From Quillaja saponaria (taxonomy: Eukaryota > Streptophyta > Magnoliopsida > Fabales > Quillajaceae): 64,000 nucleotides of DNA. This document shows positions 26,101 to 38,700 of this stretch, piece after piece (within the stretch, counting starts at the first letter, position 1; the number at the start of each line of letters is the position of its first letter). A program made the position numbers and the translations under genes. A model generated the notes under the pieces. That model was given only the letters and a program-made list of their open reading frames with translations. It was not told where the DNA came from and did not search any database. The DNA lies in assembly GCA_029379385.1 (NCBI GenBank), contig CM055618.1:13402134-13466133 (forward strand), in the 5' to 3' direction.

Positions 26101-27501
26101 TTACCCAAACATCAAAATTTTCCAATGGGTTTCCAATTCCATTCCAAATCTTGAAAAGAAAAGTAGAATTAACAAAAGCTGGTAGGGGAAACCACAATTT
26201 TTCCTTTCAATGAACTTAAAATTGATGCATGTGATGAAGTCAAGAAGAATTCATATTTCAGACTCTGCATAATACCATTTTTTTTTTTTTAGTGGAATGT
26301 GGAAAAATACCATTTCTTCAAGGAAAATCTAGGTCCTCCAGCTACTTTTTTTTTCTTTTTTTTTGTGAAAGTGTGTATGTTCTAAAACTAAGGTTGTGTT
26401 TTTGGAAGAGAAGAAAATAAGGTTTAAAATTTTCATCTTCTTTTTACTCAATTTTCTAGATCATTAAAGTACAATTCACCAAGAATGTATTGTGTAAATT
26501 ATATTTACTTTTGATGCCTAATTGATAATTGAGTTATCATAAAAGTAATGATATGGGGAGAAAAGTAAATGAAAAGAGTATATGTAATCATTTCTCCATT
26601 ATTTAACTCTTTTCTTTTCATTTCTATTCTCTTTTTGCCTTATTCTAACGGGCTAAAGTGAGTTGGCACTGAGCACTCACCCAAATGCTTAATTATAATT
26701 TTCAAAGCTTAGAAACTAGTGGTTGCCCTTGTTCTTGGGTTAAACAAGTAGTGGGTGTCTCTCTTTGGGGGATGAAAGGTAGTATCAAAGAATTAAAAAG
26801 ATGTTATATATATATATATATATATTTTACGAAATTTTAAAATTGAATTAATTTTGTAGAAGATTTATTCATTTTTGTGTGAGAAAAATTTCGTGCACAG
26901 GATAATAGGTTTGATAAATATATAAGGCCTTCCTACTTCATTATATATATGAAAACAATAATAAGTTAATTCAATCTTAACCTAAACGAATGTAGGGGAA
27001 AAATTGTGTTTCCATTTTTTCCATCTTATAAAATAGAATCAGTGTCAGGGACCAACTGGTCTATTGACATTTGTAAATTTTTTCTATTCACGGGATCAAA
27101 GGTTCCTCCTCTCTTTCAAAAAAGTAGTAGTGAAAACTAGGCATCTATGAATAGTAAAAATAAAACCAAAAGCTAGCAGCAGAATTAACACCTAAAGTAA
27201 TAAAACAAAAACCATAACATCGATTCTCCCTGCTTGCGTGAGTGTGTTGATATACCCAACTTGGTTTCACTTCTTCGAAGTGAAATTAAGTTCGAGTTTG
27301 AGCAAAAATGTAAAAAATAAAACAAAAACCATAAGTAGCCAGTCTATCCATTTCACTCCCCACAAAAGGCAATATTTATCAGCTAGATACCTGCTTCCAT
27401 AGCAACACTACCAATATATACCAGTAACTACAATTCTCACATACTCCTCTTTTTGCTTCACTTGACCTTCTTCTCTCTTTTTTCATAGCCACATAAGAAT
27501 T
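23159..27501. other. Intergenic 4.3 kb with a suspected MITE-like element
   Basis: No gene recognised on either strand. Positions 23159-23300 are the former 5' end of the PPR gene. A-rich tract near 23807-23823, poly-T near 25625-25644 and (AT)n near 26805-26826. Positions about 24845-25390 look like a transposon relic (separate entry). Positions 25850-26300 have a less AT-biased composition but no coding signal. The final 150 bp are the promoter of the WAK-type gene. Confidence 0.5.
24845..25390. mobile_element. Possible MITE-like relic with imperfect terminal inverted repeats
   Basis: The left end reads TTTTAAAAATTGTATCGG and the right end reads, on the minus strand, TTTTAAAAATCGGACC. Internal CAACCGG motifs sit near each end (24912 and 25234) in the arrangement of a non-autonomous element. 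The interior is AT-rich without coding capacity. The ends were matched by eye and no target-site duplication was confirmed. Confidence 0.3.
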
Positions 27502-28503
27502 ATGGAGCCAACCCCTTCACTGCTTCTTCTTTTTTGCATTTCCTTCTTCCTGCTTCCTGCTTTCATTGCAGGCCAAACTTGCCAGAGAACTTGTGGGAAA
27601 CAAATACTTAAGTTCCCATTTGGTAGTGGCCCTGGCTGCGGCGATCCTCGTTTCCAATCATACATAACTTGCAGCCAAGAAAAGCTCACCTTCAACACCC
27701 ATACCGGTTCTTACTTTGTCACCTCAATAGACTACACCAATCAAGTCATACAAATCTCAGATCCTACTATGTCAACTTGTTCTTGCACTGTACCAAGTAA
27801 AGGCTTTGGCTTGGATTGGGATGCACCCTTTACTTTTGATGACAGTACAATCTTTGCGCTATTAGACTGTTCAATGAGTTCTTCACCTGTATACAACTCA
27901 AATGGCCTTGATAATGAGGGAAACACCTCCAAACTCCTTTGTGATCAGGGGACACCCATTTGCAGTCTTTTATATTCTTGCAGGCCTATTAGTACTATCA
28001 ATCTCCCAATCTCTACTTGTTGCATTTATACACCTGTGAATCTTGGACCATCATTTGAAATGGATTTACAGAAGCTGCAATGCTCTTCATATTCAGGTTT
28101 TTACAGCTTCAATGGCCAGGAATACAATCCTGAAAGTTGGAAGTATGGTATAGCACTGAAATATAAGTTTAGTGTCAACAATGACTATCCAATCTTATGT
28201 GCTACTTGTGAGAGGGGTTATGGAGTTTGTGGGTACACAGGTGTTTACAATTCATTTATCTGCAATTGTCCTAATGGGATTAACACAACAAGGGATTGTT
28301 TCTTCACAGCATCTTACGACAATGGTTTTAGACTTCTTCCATGGAAAAATGGTATGTACAACTTGGATCTTCTTTTATAATTGCATCCTTAGTTTCATGT
28401 AATTTGATACCTTAAGTTGAACTTCTTTTTTGGATTTCTTCTTGCAGGTATTGCATGGATGATCTATCCAATGGCATGGTCTCTGATTTGGATCTTGTTG
28501 TAG
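27502..28503 (+). CDS. Kinase-less WAK-type galacturonan-binding-domain protein
   Basis: Two exons, 27502-28351 and 28448-28503 (donor G|GTATGTAC, acceptor TTGCAG|GT, phase 1), give 301 residues. Signal peptide at about 1-24 (LLLLFCISFFLLPAFIAG). A Cys-rich ectodomain follows with the GUB_WAK_bind signature (CGKQILKFPFGSGPGCGDPRF) and a C-terminal Cys cluster ending ATCERGYGVCGYTGVYNSFICNCP (written here in short form: CERGYGVCGY, FICNC). The tiny second exon encodes only a hydrophobic tail, GIAWMIYPMAWSLIWILL, which would anchor the protein or act as a lipid-anchor signal. There is no kinase domain. It resembles At1g10380, annotated as a putative membrane lipoprotein (from memory). A wall-facing pectin-binding role is inference. 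Confidence 0.87.
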
Positions 28504-29634
28504 GTTTTGGATGCCATTTATTCCAACACCAAGACCTCCACCTAATCAAAATGCTGAGGGTGTTTGACTTGTTTCCTCCTTTTGAGTTTTCTCATAAAAT
28601 GTGCTACTGATTACTTCCTTGGTTTAAATTGTCGCTAATTAATTTCCAGTGTCTTTGGATGTCGGAAATGTTCACATGATTGTAGTTTCATCTAGTATGT
28701 TAATTCTGCAGCTCATAGTATTGATGCAGAGTAATGATATTTCCATTTTCCACCAATGAATATTAAATTATCTTTCATAATATGCATTGAGTTTGAGATC
28801 CAGCTAGTAAAGTGGGCAGGTGCCTAAAGTTTAAGCCGGGATAGACTGATAGTTTATATTAAAAATAGGAATGTGGAGTGGGGTTCCTTCCTTTTACTCT
28901 GTAGTCTATATCCACTAACAGAGAATAGCTTTCATAATAAAGGTCTTTCTTTATTCCTACCCAGGAAGTTCCAGAAAGCTTCTTACCTAAAGATTTATTC
29001 TTCATCCAGCAATTGTCAACTAAAGTAATGGAAGTCTTGGCTTCAAGCATCTTCCTACCCTTATAAATTATCCTTCAATTGAAACAAGTTTGGAGCTTAA
29101 TACTAGGCAATCAACTACAGAAAAAGAAAAAAAAAATACATGCTAAGCATATTTATGACCCTACCAATTTGTTTCATGGCTCTCTGATTAAAACAACTTT
29201 CCCAACAAGATGTTGCAGTAAACAGAAAGGACAATCCAAGATTAAAAACAATTTCTGGCATAGTTAATTCATCAAAGTCTACAATGTCGTATATGACATA
29301 GAATTGTTGAAGTCAAAACAAAAACATTCTTTTCATTCTGAAACTCTGCCTCCTATTGCTACTTTACAAGCCACCGGTTTGTTCCAAACTTTGTCACTGA
29401 TAACTAAGTATTATCCAGCTTTGTATTTCTTATTGTGCGGCCTCTGTAAGGAAAAAAAGGGGGAAATCAAAGGTTAAATAATCCACTGAATATGTAAAGG
29501 CACATAAACGACCTCATTAGATCTAAGTAAACCCCTTCTCACCGGATATTTAAATAGATAAGCTATGACTGCAAAACTTGCTTCTTTGCAGTCTCCTTTC
29601 TCATTTTCATCTTTAGTGAGAACCATATCCGATG
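28504..29634. other. Convergent intergenic region
   Basis: 3' flanks of the WAK-type gene (left) and of the galactosyltransferase (right), which converge here. No further gene recognised. Confidence 0.55.
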
Positions 29635-32600
29635 TCATCTCATATTGCAGCAGACAGGTTTTCCTTGATGTTGCAACTTCTCCCACATGCATGTCATTTG
29701 TCTTGGAGATTGATAATGCGCAGTGTAATAATCTTCAATGCACCCGAATTGGCAAAACTTCAAGTTGTGCAGGTACTCTACTGGTCTTGAATTGTTGAAC
29801 TGCTCTACCCACATTCCCATGCTCACGTCTTCCATTTTGAATAACTGCAGCATTGGGACATTGGACTATTATATCATTAATGTCATCACATTCCACTAAG
29901 CCAGTATATCAGACAACTGGATGCATGCTATACGGCTAGAAAGTAAATATGTGCTCAATTGCTCATGTACATCCACATATAGGAGAAAGGGGAGGGATGG
30001 TTGGAGGGGACGAAAGAGTGAAATGAGTGAAGGATTGTAGAAACATACTCGTAATCTTTCCTTTTCGAACTCAGATACAATGAACTGTGCAATGTCCGAC
30101 GACATCACATAACCTGGGCCATTAGCATATCTAGGATACTCTTCCTCCCTCCATTCCTGTCACTCACCAGAAGAGGACAGAATGGTGAGCCATTGTTCAT
30201 GATACATAGCATATATGTCAAACCCACATAAAGAAAATCAACACACAAAAGTTGCTTTGAACAAAAATGCAGTCATATGTTTGCCAAAGTTGGCAGTTAA
30301 GGGAAAAGTAATAAAGATGTGGCCTTTATCTGCTTAAAAACAGGTAGATTACAAAAATAGTTTCGGTTCATGACATCTTTCAAACTTCTGACCATAGATG
30401 GTACTGATCGTAGAAGGGACAAGGAAACCATGATGAGCTTGAAGCTCAAAATATCTGGCTGTAACAGAAAGTTTACCAAGAATAACATCTTCACTGACTT
30501 CAGTAAACAAATTATTCTAGAGACCTTATCATACAGAGAAATACTTGATTTTAGGTAAGAGGAAATATTTGAGCATCAAATCTTCAGAAAAAAATTCTTT
30601 TGAAAGTAATAGTAGTTTCTTTAAATGTTTAATTGCAACAAAATCCATCTCAATGTACATCAGAACAATATGATTCAACATGATTTTTTCATTCTTCCCC
30701 TTCAGCAAGGAAAAGACACGGCAAAATTAACAGAAGTCAAACCAGAAACAGATGTGGCAAAAGAACCGTCTGCAATATGCATCTTATCAATAATCATGAT
30801 CATGCAATGGAGATATACATAGTAAATGCAATAATATTATAGAAAATGATAAGCAAAGTCAGAACAATAAATGTAAACTTTGTACATAAAGCAGGAAAGA
30901 TATAACGAGCAATGAGTCTTCTCTGGACTGCAGAACCCAACAGGGATTTCATACCTCATATGTAACTGCCCATTTTCCATGACGAAGGGGCCTGTGGTGG
31001 TAATTCATATTTCCGATGTAGAGGCTTTTATCCTCGTGAAATTTTCTTACTTCCTTGATGATGGAATCCACTCTGATAAATGTGTCATCATCACACTTCA
31101 TGATATACCTTGCATCCACTGAGCGAACCTGTGATAGCAATGCCAATGCACAATGACAACCAAATTTATAGTAAGAATGAAAGAAAATGTGTTTTTTGGG
31201 TGGGGAGATATTTAAGAGAGAGAGAAGCAACATGTAGTTCCTGTCTCAGCACTCACCCCGTATTCACAGATAGCTATAGTCTTCAACACAACAAGATCAT
31301 AGTTGTCCATGTATGGCACTATAACAATATCGCCAAAAAATTCTGATTCTTTCTTTATCTCCACATTTACTTCCTTCCTTCCACTCTGTCATATAAATGC
31401 TAAAATATTTATTATCTTCAACATAAAGCATATGCATAAATGAAAGTTTTCATACAAGAATGGAGGCCTCCAGATCTGTCCCCTTACCAGTGCTACAAAG
31501 AACCGAGCCACAACATATGAAGATTTAATTAACTTATGCTGCATCCAGGACTTCCTCACAGCCATCCGTTCAGAAAAATGATTTCCCGCAGAAAGGATGC
31601 CAATGAAAAGCTCCACATTCCCATGGAGAAGAAGTGGAGCTTTCCATTGAGGAAGAAATTCAAGAAGCATCTCAGGGGCAAAACTTGGGTGCAATGTGGG
31701 CAGGGAAGCAGCAAATACAGAGTGCACATCAATGTCCCCATCTATAGATAATCCAGTAGCATCCTCAAGAACAAATCCCTGTGAACATTAAAGAAAAATC
31801 TAAGATGTCAAGCATCTGCATTGTAACACAAGATAAGAAGGGGCTTAGGGTACCCACCGTGCGGTAGGGAAAAGAAGTGACATGCCTCCCATCCACGCTA
31901 ACATGGTAACCTTCCAATCCAGCATTCAAGGTAAGAACAAATAAGTTTCCTTCTGTAAAAGGATATGCCCAATCTACAGTCACCTTCTTTGTTTGATCTA
32001 TCAACCTGTTTAACCACCATGTGGCCCTGGACTCTTCTGAGTGATTGTCATCGTTGCGAATCCACTTCTCACATTTCACCTGTCCATCGACTTCAAAAAA
32101 TCCAAACAATCAGTGAAAGTGGGGAGTGTCCCTATGTACTGACAGGACCAAAAAGAAACGTGGAGCATATAAAAACAGTGATTTAGAGAAAATTTCCAAT
32201 GGTGTCAGAATTCTAAACTTGGGTACCTTTGCCAATACAATTCAATATGATGACCAATTTAAATGATTGCAATTTGCATTTCTAAAAAATATGCATAACA
32301 TTCTACCGACTAAAATACTAACCTAACTATAATAAGGGATTAGATATTTCACAGCCTGATACATCTTTGAAGCACATTCAGCATGCAGCTACACTACATT
32401 TGTTTGATGCACTGAAAATGTACGATAACCAATGACCTCAAAACCATGCATTTTCTAAATTCATAATTTGAGGATTGAATTGAATTACCCGTTTCTTCAT
32501 CGGCTCTAGATTTCCACCCCTCGCATCTGAGAGCCGAACCCCATTGCATTCTGTAACAGTTATTCTGCTCAATTACTGGCTTTCCACTCCAATCTCCCTT

Positions 32601-33368
32601 CAACCTTGGATTGAAATGAAGTATCCTGGGTGGATCCTCATTGTCCACAGTATTTAACCCCTGTAACTCCATCTTGAACTGCGACACCATCACCGGCTCA
32701 TTGTCATCCTTCACTATTGTTATCTTCGGATCGTGCGCCGAATGAGCCCAACGCGGTGTCCCTATAACAGTAATGTAAGACCACAGTGTCAACCCACAGG
32801 GAAGCACTATTATCCGATTCTGGTCCCGGAAATCAGAACCAGATATAGAAATAGAATGTGGGCAGGATTCAGACCGGTTTTCTGAATTCTTCTTCTCATC
32901 AATCTTAATTTTACCACTCTCTAGCTCATCCCAGTGTTTCTTTCCCACCACCCAAGCATGCTTTGCTGCCTTATGAAGTTCAGAGAACTCATCTTTAGTA
33001 GAATTACTATTGAATACGGTCTCATTGAAGACCAAGCCAGAGACTTTCTTCAACTCAAGCATTTGCTCCTGGGGTTCCCAAGATAGTGATCCTTGAGAAA
33101 CCCGAAAAGGGTACTCTGACTCTGAAGGCCGAATGGGGGCGTTTTTATCAGTCAATTCCTCTTCACTTTCGAGCATCAGATGCCTGGGCAATGCGTCACT
33201 CAGTAACCCGAAAGCATTATCACTTGACAAAGACCCAAACCCTGTTCTGAAAACAAGAGGAATTTCGAAGCTCAAGAAAAGCATGTAAAGCAACAACACA
33301 CCCATAAAAATTTGAAGCAATCTGAATCTATTCGGAGGAACAAATGTGTCAAACTTCCCTTTCTTCAT
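29635..33368 (-). CDS. Hydroxyproline O-galactosyltransferase (GALT family, GT31)
   Basis: A Golgi type II membrane enzyme that adds the first galactose to hydroxyproline of arabinogalactan proteins. Seven exons: 33368-32489, 32090-31858, 31778-31488, 31385-31257, 31128-30955, 30156-30049 and 29844-29635, all with GT-AG introns and continuous phase, giving 674 residues. A transmembrane anchor lies at about 16-37 ([20 protein letters not shown]). A stem region follows, then a galectin-like lectin domain at about 190-390 ([33 protein letters not shown]), then the GT31 catalytic domain with a DxD-type motif KCDDDTF (Asp524-526) and a [11 protein letters not shown] motif. The lectin-plus-GT31 layout is diagnostic of GALT2-6. 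The start at 33368 is preferred. An in-frame ATG at 33455 exists, but it would require translating a poly-A-encoded Phe/Lys-type homopolymer tract. It is GALT4-like by synteny (At1g27120, from memory). Confidence 0.93.
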
Positions 33369-35459
33369 TGCCGGCGCGGCCCCCCTACCCCCCAAAAAAA
33401 AAAAAAAAATCCCAGCTTTTTCTTGGAGTACAATGAATTGGGTTTTTGGTCCCAAAAAAGAAAATTACTGGGTCTGTTTCAATGAGAAACAATCGGGGTC
33501 GATGGTCTAGCTCAAAGCCGACTCATTTTCATGTGTAAATATAAGCAGACAAATAGAAACGGAAAGAGAGATTTTTTTTCTGGGCAAATTTGACGAATTT
33601 GAAAATTCTCTGCCATAAAAGGAAAGCAATATTACAGGGGAGACTATTAGTCTTGCTGTAAGTGTTGCCTAGTTCGGAAGGTGGTAAGGTAAGCAACCTA
33701 CTAAGACGACACCGTGGAATAAATTGAAGGCTAATACATTGTCAGTTTCACTTTCAACCCCCATAATCAGGGAAATTTTCTAGCACTACTGTAATACCCA
33801 AGAGTCGACAAAGGGAAGACAAGTGGTCATTGGGAGCACACCTCATTCTTAAAGTCTCCAACTTGGTCTGCAGTGGTCAACTTTTCATTGTCTTCACGGT
33901 CACAAACTCAGTTTATATATGTTGGCTTTTGATAAAATTAATACAAAGGATCTTGGTGTGGATGATTTTATCCCAAGGAATTGGATTAGAATAGAAGTTG
34001 AAAGCCTTTGAAGCCCTTGAAGAAGTTAAGACCGTTGGAAGAATGATTGAATCGAGGTGGGTTGAGAAAGACAGTGGGTCATGTTTTGTTGGTTGAAAGT
34101 TTGGTTGGTGGCGAATTCAATCCGCTGGAGATGTCAATCTCTTCTATTGTTTTTCTTTTTGTTTTCTGAATTCAAATATAGTAAATATATGTTTCTTCAC
34201 TTCATTCTGTGCCATGTGTTACTTTCAAGTTTCATCACACTAATGATTAAGGAAACGGCAGTGTTTAGAAAATTATTTTTCTAACATGGACCTTAAATAT
34301 TTATTAAGATGTAATATATATATTTGAAAAAATAATAATATAGTATTAAATAATACTAAAATAAAAAACTATTATCTATGCTTTAAGAGATTTTAAGAAA
34401 CTTGTTAAGATAAGACTAAACTCATATTATGTTTAATTTTATTAATTCAATCCTTTAAAAATATTATTTATTAATTTCGTCATTCAATATTTAATTTCTC
34501 AATACGGTACTTAAAAAAATTTGGAAGTTATCAATTTCGTTCCTTAATATTTACTTTTATCATGTCTAAAAGATTCAATGTTTGTGCCTATATTTAACTA
34601 ATTAAAAAACTATTTGATAAATTAAAAGAAATAAAAATTATTATTTTTATTATGAATGTACATGTGACATTTAGAAAGTAGGATAAAAAAAAAATTATAT
34701 TAACTTTGTAAGTAAATCGTAAATTTTTAATTCAAAAAAAATATTATCTCAATTAAAGTTTGAATGAATTTGGAGATTAAAAATTTATTATTAATTTAAT
34801 GAATCAATGGGAAGTTTTTTCATTTTTTTTCAATATTAAATTCTAAATTTCAATTAACATTTTTATTGTCTTTAACATGACAAATAAATATTTATTCTAA
34901 TTCTTAATTAGCAAAATAGAGTCAAACGAAATTGATAATTTTAATTTTTCCATGGATTTGATTGATAGTATTCTAGAATGAGAGACTAAATTAATAATTT
35001 AAAATTTTGTAGAGATTTATTTGATAAATTGAATATTCAATGATGAAATTGATAAATTTTTGTAAGGACTTGATTAAACTGAGGGATGAAATTGATAAGA
35101 ATAGGGACCAAAATACATAATATATGTGAACAATTTTTAATATTTACTATACTGTTAAGTAACTAATGAATTACTAATTTTGAAATGTTATAATCATTAT
35201 ATTTTAACAAAGGTTCCTAACATACCATGAAAAAGAAACATATACTCAGAACTTTTCTGTTTTCATATTAGTAATGTTATATATTTATTTTTATTTAATA
35301 GTTATTATAAATTTAATAATAAATCCATATAAAGTGATTGATAAATATATAATAAAAAAATGTGCTAATCACTTTGATATGAGCTATGAAAGGTCAGGTT
35401 CCAACTCTTCATAGCCCAGAGTATCAACAAATTTAAGCTTATTATTGACATTGAGGGCT
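33369..35459. other. Divergent/upstream region of the galactosyltransferase, AT-rich
   Basis: 5' UTR and promoter of the GALT gene (33369-34000), including a 15-A homopolymer at about 33395-33408. Positions 34440-35120 look like an inverted-repeat element (separate entry). No gene recognised. Confidence 0.5.
34440..35120. repeat. Imperfect inverted repeat, foldback/MITE-like
   Basis: The left arm (about 34440-34590) contains AATTTCGTCATTCAATATTTAATTTCTCAA and TATCAATTTCGTTCC phrases, quoted here as separate short motifs: ATTTCGTCATTCAATATT and TCAATTTCGTTCC. The right arm (about 34970-35120) read on the minus strand has ATTTCATCATTGAATATTCA and TCAATTTCATCCC. The arms face each other across about 380 bp of AT-rich DNA. 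Ends and target-site duplication are not defined. Confidence 0.4.
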
Positions 35460-35687
35460 GAAGCTGCAGAAAAAAACCACTTTACTGGTAATATACCCAG
35501 AGTGTTATTGAAATTGAGAAAGCTCACGGAATTAGATTTGTCAGACAATTTTCCTGAAGGGGAAAATCCCAATGGTCAAACCTCTGATTACCAACTGGTT
35601 GGAATGTTTGGAGTGCGTACAAGGTATTATTGTAAGAGATGGCAAGATGTTCTAAGATTGTCCAAAAAACAAATGCAAAGAAATTAG
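35460..35687 (+). pseudogene. Leucine-rich-repeat gene relic
   Basis: A short frame reads NHFTGNIPRVLLKLRKL then TELDLSDNFPEG, which is one and a half plant-type extracellular LRRs (LxxLTELDLSxNxFxG). It is followed by GQTSDYQLVGMFG and unrelated sequence. There is no start, no further repeats, no membrane segment and no kinase. It is probably a fragment of an LRR receptor gene stranded 50 bp from the 3' end of the DUF1336 gene. Confidence 0.5.
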
Positions 35688-35736
35688 CCCTTTATTAATC
35701 AATAATTCTAATCACATTGTTGTTTTAGCACTTATA

Positions 35737-38700
35737 TTATAGGGGAGGCTCCTGAGTTAACCCCAGTTGCTGGTAATTCATAAAGTCAATTCCATTTAAT
35801 CTTGTACAACATAAGATCTGCTCTGGTAGCTCTTCAGCTCTGTTCCCCTGTTTTAAGATGAAAGAACAATGAATAAGAGCTTTAAAGAGTTAGCAGCTAT
35901 TTGAAATATATGAATGTAAGAAAGTGACTGTAAGCAGAGAACAGATTCAACCATTGTTGTTAGAGAAGAAACTTGCCTGAATTGTGAGGCCAACATCCAA
36001 GACGCAGATCTTTAGTTGGTCCAGGAACGCTTCGAAACCTTTCCTGGATATATAACTGAATCTGTGCATATCCAAATCTATCTCAAAATAATTTTCTCCC
36101 TGCAAAACCTCTTCATGGTCAACTAATAATGAAATGGATTACTAGCAGATTATTTATCAATAATTCTCAATAATAATTAGCTGCACTCCGGCTTGTACAA
36201 GTACCACTTTAGCATTTGATACAAGCATGGAGTAGTACGAAATCAATTTTTCATTAACAATGATGACAGAGTGATCAAACATTTAATATTGCCTCTAATT
36301 GTTGTAGTAAAAAACACTTGCAAGTCTATATTTTCTTAATTTAAGATGTTACTGCAAAACAAAATGGACTTTTAAATATCGAGATGACATCGAATCTAAA
36401 CTCTACATTTAAAATGTATTTTCCACCCAAAAGTTACAAGTGGAAGTATCCACTGGCGATACTGAAGATAATAAGTTGTGATATAAGCTTAGCAGAAGGA
36501 TATATAATAACCAAAAATCAAATTATAGAGTTTTATAATACTAAAGACAACTCAGATTATCCCGTTCTGAGGGATTATTCAACCCTGAGAATTATAAGTC
36601 ATTTTATTAAAGAAAATCGATATAATAAGTCAAGATAAAACTTACTGAGTAAAACTCATGTTGAGGGCGTGAAAGAACTGGCTTCTCATTATAAGCCTGC
36701 ATAAGTTTCCTCTCTGCTGCACCCAAATGAAGATCTTCCACATTGACAACACGACCTAATATTTTCAACCTTTCACGAAAGGGTACAATTGTATCTACAG
36801 GAAAACCCTTGACCTTTTCAACTTCACCATCCATCAACCTCTATATAAAGCATAAATCTTTTAATCAGAAAAAACTAATACAACATAGATTTAGAACAAT
36901 CTTTTGAAGTTATATAACAGGAACATCGCAAAGTTTATTGTGCCTCAAATTAATGAATTATATTAAGAGAAATGAGAAAGGATATTATATATAGTTAAAC
37001 CTACACCAAGAGAAAAACATCGAAGTAGCAGAATACTTACTTATATTATTCATTTTTTATTTTTTGGTGCAAAACAGATAGCATGTAATCGTCGTTAATA
37101 GTGTCCCAATGATACCATAGCTAAACATATTGCTAGAAATATAGATATGGTAATAAGAAGAAAAAACTTTGATAAATAATGGATCCATCTTACTCTGATA
37201 TTTTCTTGAAAGTGCAATGGAAGTTCCTTAGAGTAATTTTCAGAAAGCTTAAAGTACAACACAATACTCATTCCTTCCCCATCAATTTCACCCTGGAAAA
37301 ATGCGGCAGGATACAATGGAACCTGAGGATCCACCGAAAAAGTGAGTATCAGAATGTGAACACTAAGAGGAACATCAAAAGAAAAGTATGGAACTAGAGA
37401 AGGGCGATTTTTTTTTTTTCCCTCTCATTTAAGATACATAGACAAATTTGATGTGCATATAGAATGTTTCTGAAACTTAACAGATGAATGCAAAACATTT
37501 AAGCTGTCTAGAGAAGTCAACTTTCTAGCATTAATATGCCATCTCCCTAGCAACTAAGGATTTGAAACTGACTCGAGACTCTAGTGAAGGAAAATTCTTA
37601 TCCAGGAAGAAGTAGAAAGAGGAAAACATTTCGTAGTTATACCTCTCTGGAAAAGTAGGAATACCTGAACATTTACAACAAGTATTGGCGGTAGCTTTCC
37701 AGATGAACTAACAACAGGGAGTTCCACAAACCGAGCTATATGGTCTATTTTTCGCTGAGATAAGAATACATCAACACCAAATGGGTAATATGCAGCACAA
37801 TTGGGAGCAAAATCCTTCTTCTTGTCCCTGGCATAAAAAATATTTAATATCCAAGTGAAACTTCTTGAAACATCTAAGCGTGGGTAGCATACACTACCTC
37901 TGTCCCATAACTTGAGGCCCTTTCTCCTTATTTTTTGTCTCCTATATTTCCATTTCTAAAAGTCATTATTTTTTAACTCTCCCAAGACATCCTTTTGATT
38001 CAAATTAAATTTAACTCCAACAATTCATTGACAATAATTCCAAAGAAATCTTGTCCTTCAATACATGGGCAAGATTGGAATCAGTATTTTGCCTCCAATT
38101 CTTCAAAGTTCATGCTTCTGGTTATTGCGGCAAAAGAAAGGGGAGAAGGGAGTATATATGTGTGCATTTTATTTCACATGGTGCATTTCTAAAACAGATG
38201 CATACTGTATCTTACCTAAAATAATTTACTCCCCGAACCTTGAATGTTTTTGGCTCAATGTGTGACCAAGAATCAAGAATTTTCTTTTCAATTGGACAAA
38301 TGGGTACTTGAGAACCTGCTATTGGTCTTCGCAGAAGCATCTTTGAGGAAACTGAAAATAAAACATAAAAAGGAGATTTTCGATAATTAACATAAGATAT
38401 TAAATGTACATATAGATTCTTAAAATGTAATCTTTTATATAAAACCGTCTAGTCTACCAATCTTACTTATAGACAGTAATCATACCAATGGAAGCCATAT
38501 AATATTGGGGAGTTTGATGTTTCTCGAAAAGTTGAAAAACATTAGTAGCTTCACAAACATATCAGACAGCTAGGTTAGTTTCATTTTGTTCACAAGTACA
38601 AGTACAGCCCGCCAATAAAGACTTCAACTTACATAAACTCTACGTAAATTTATTCCTTCAGCATCATACTAGAGACATCAACCCAAGCTTGTAGCTCAAA

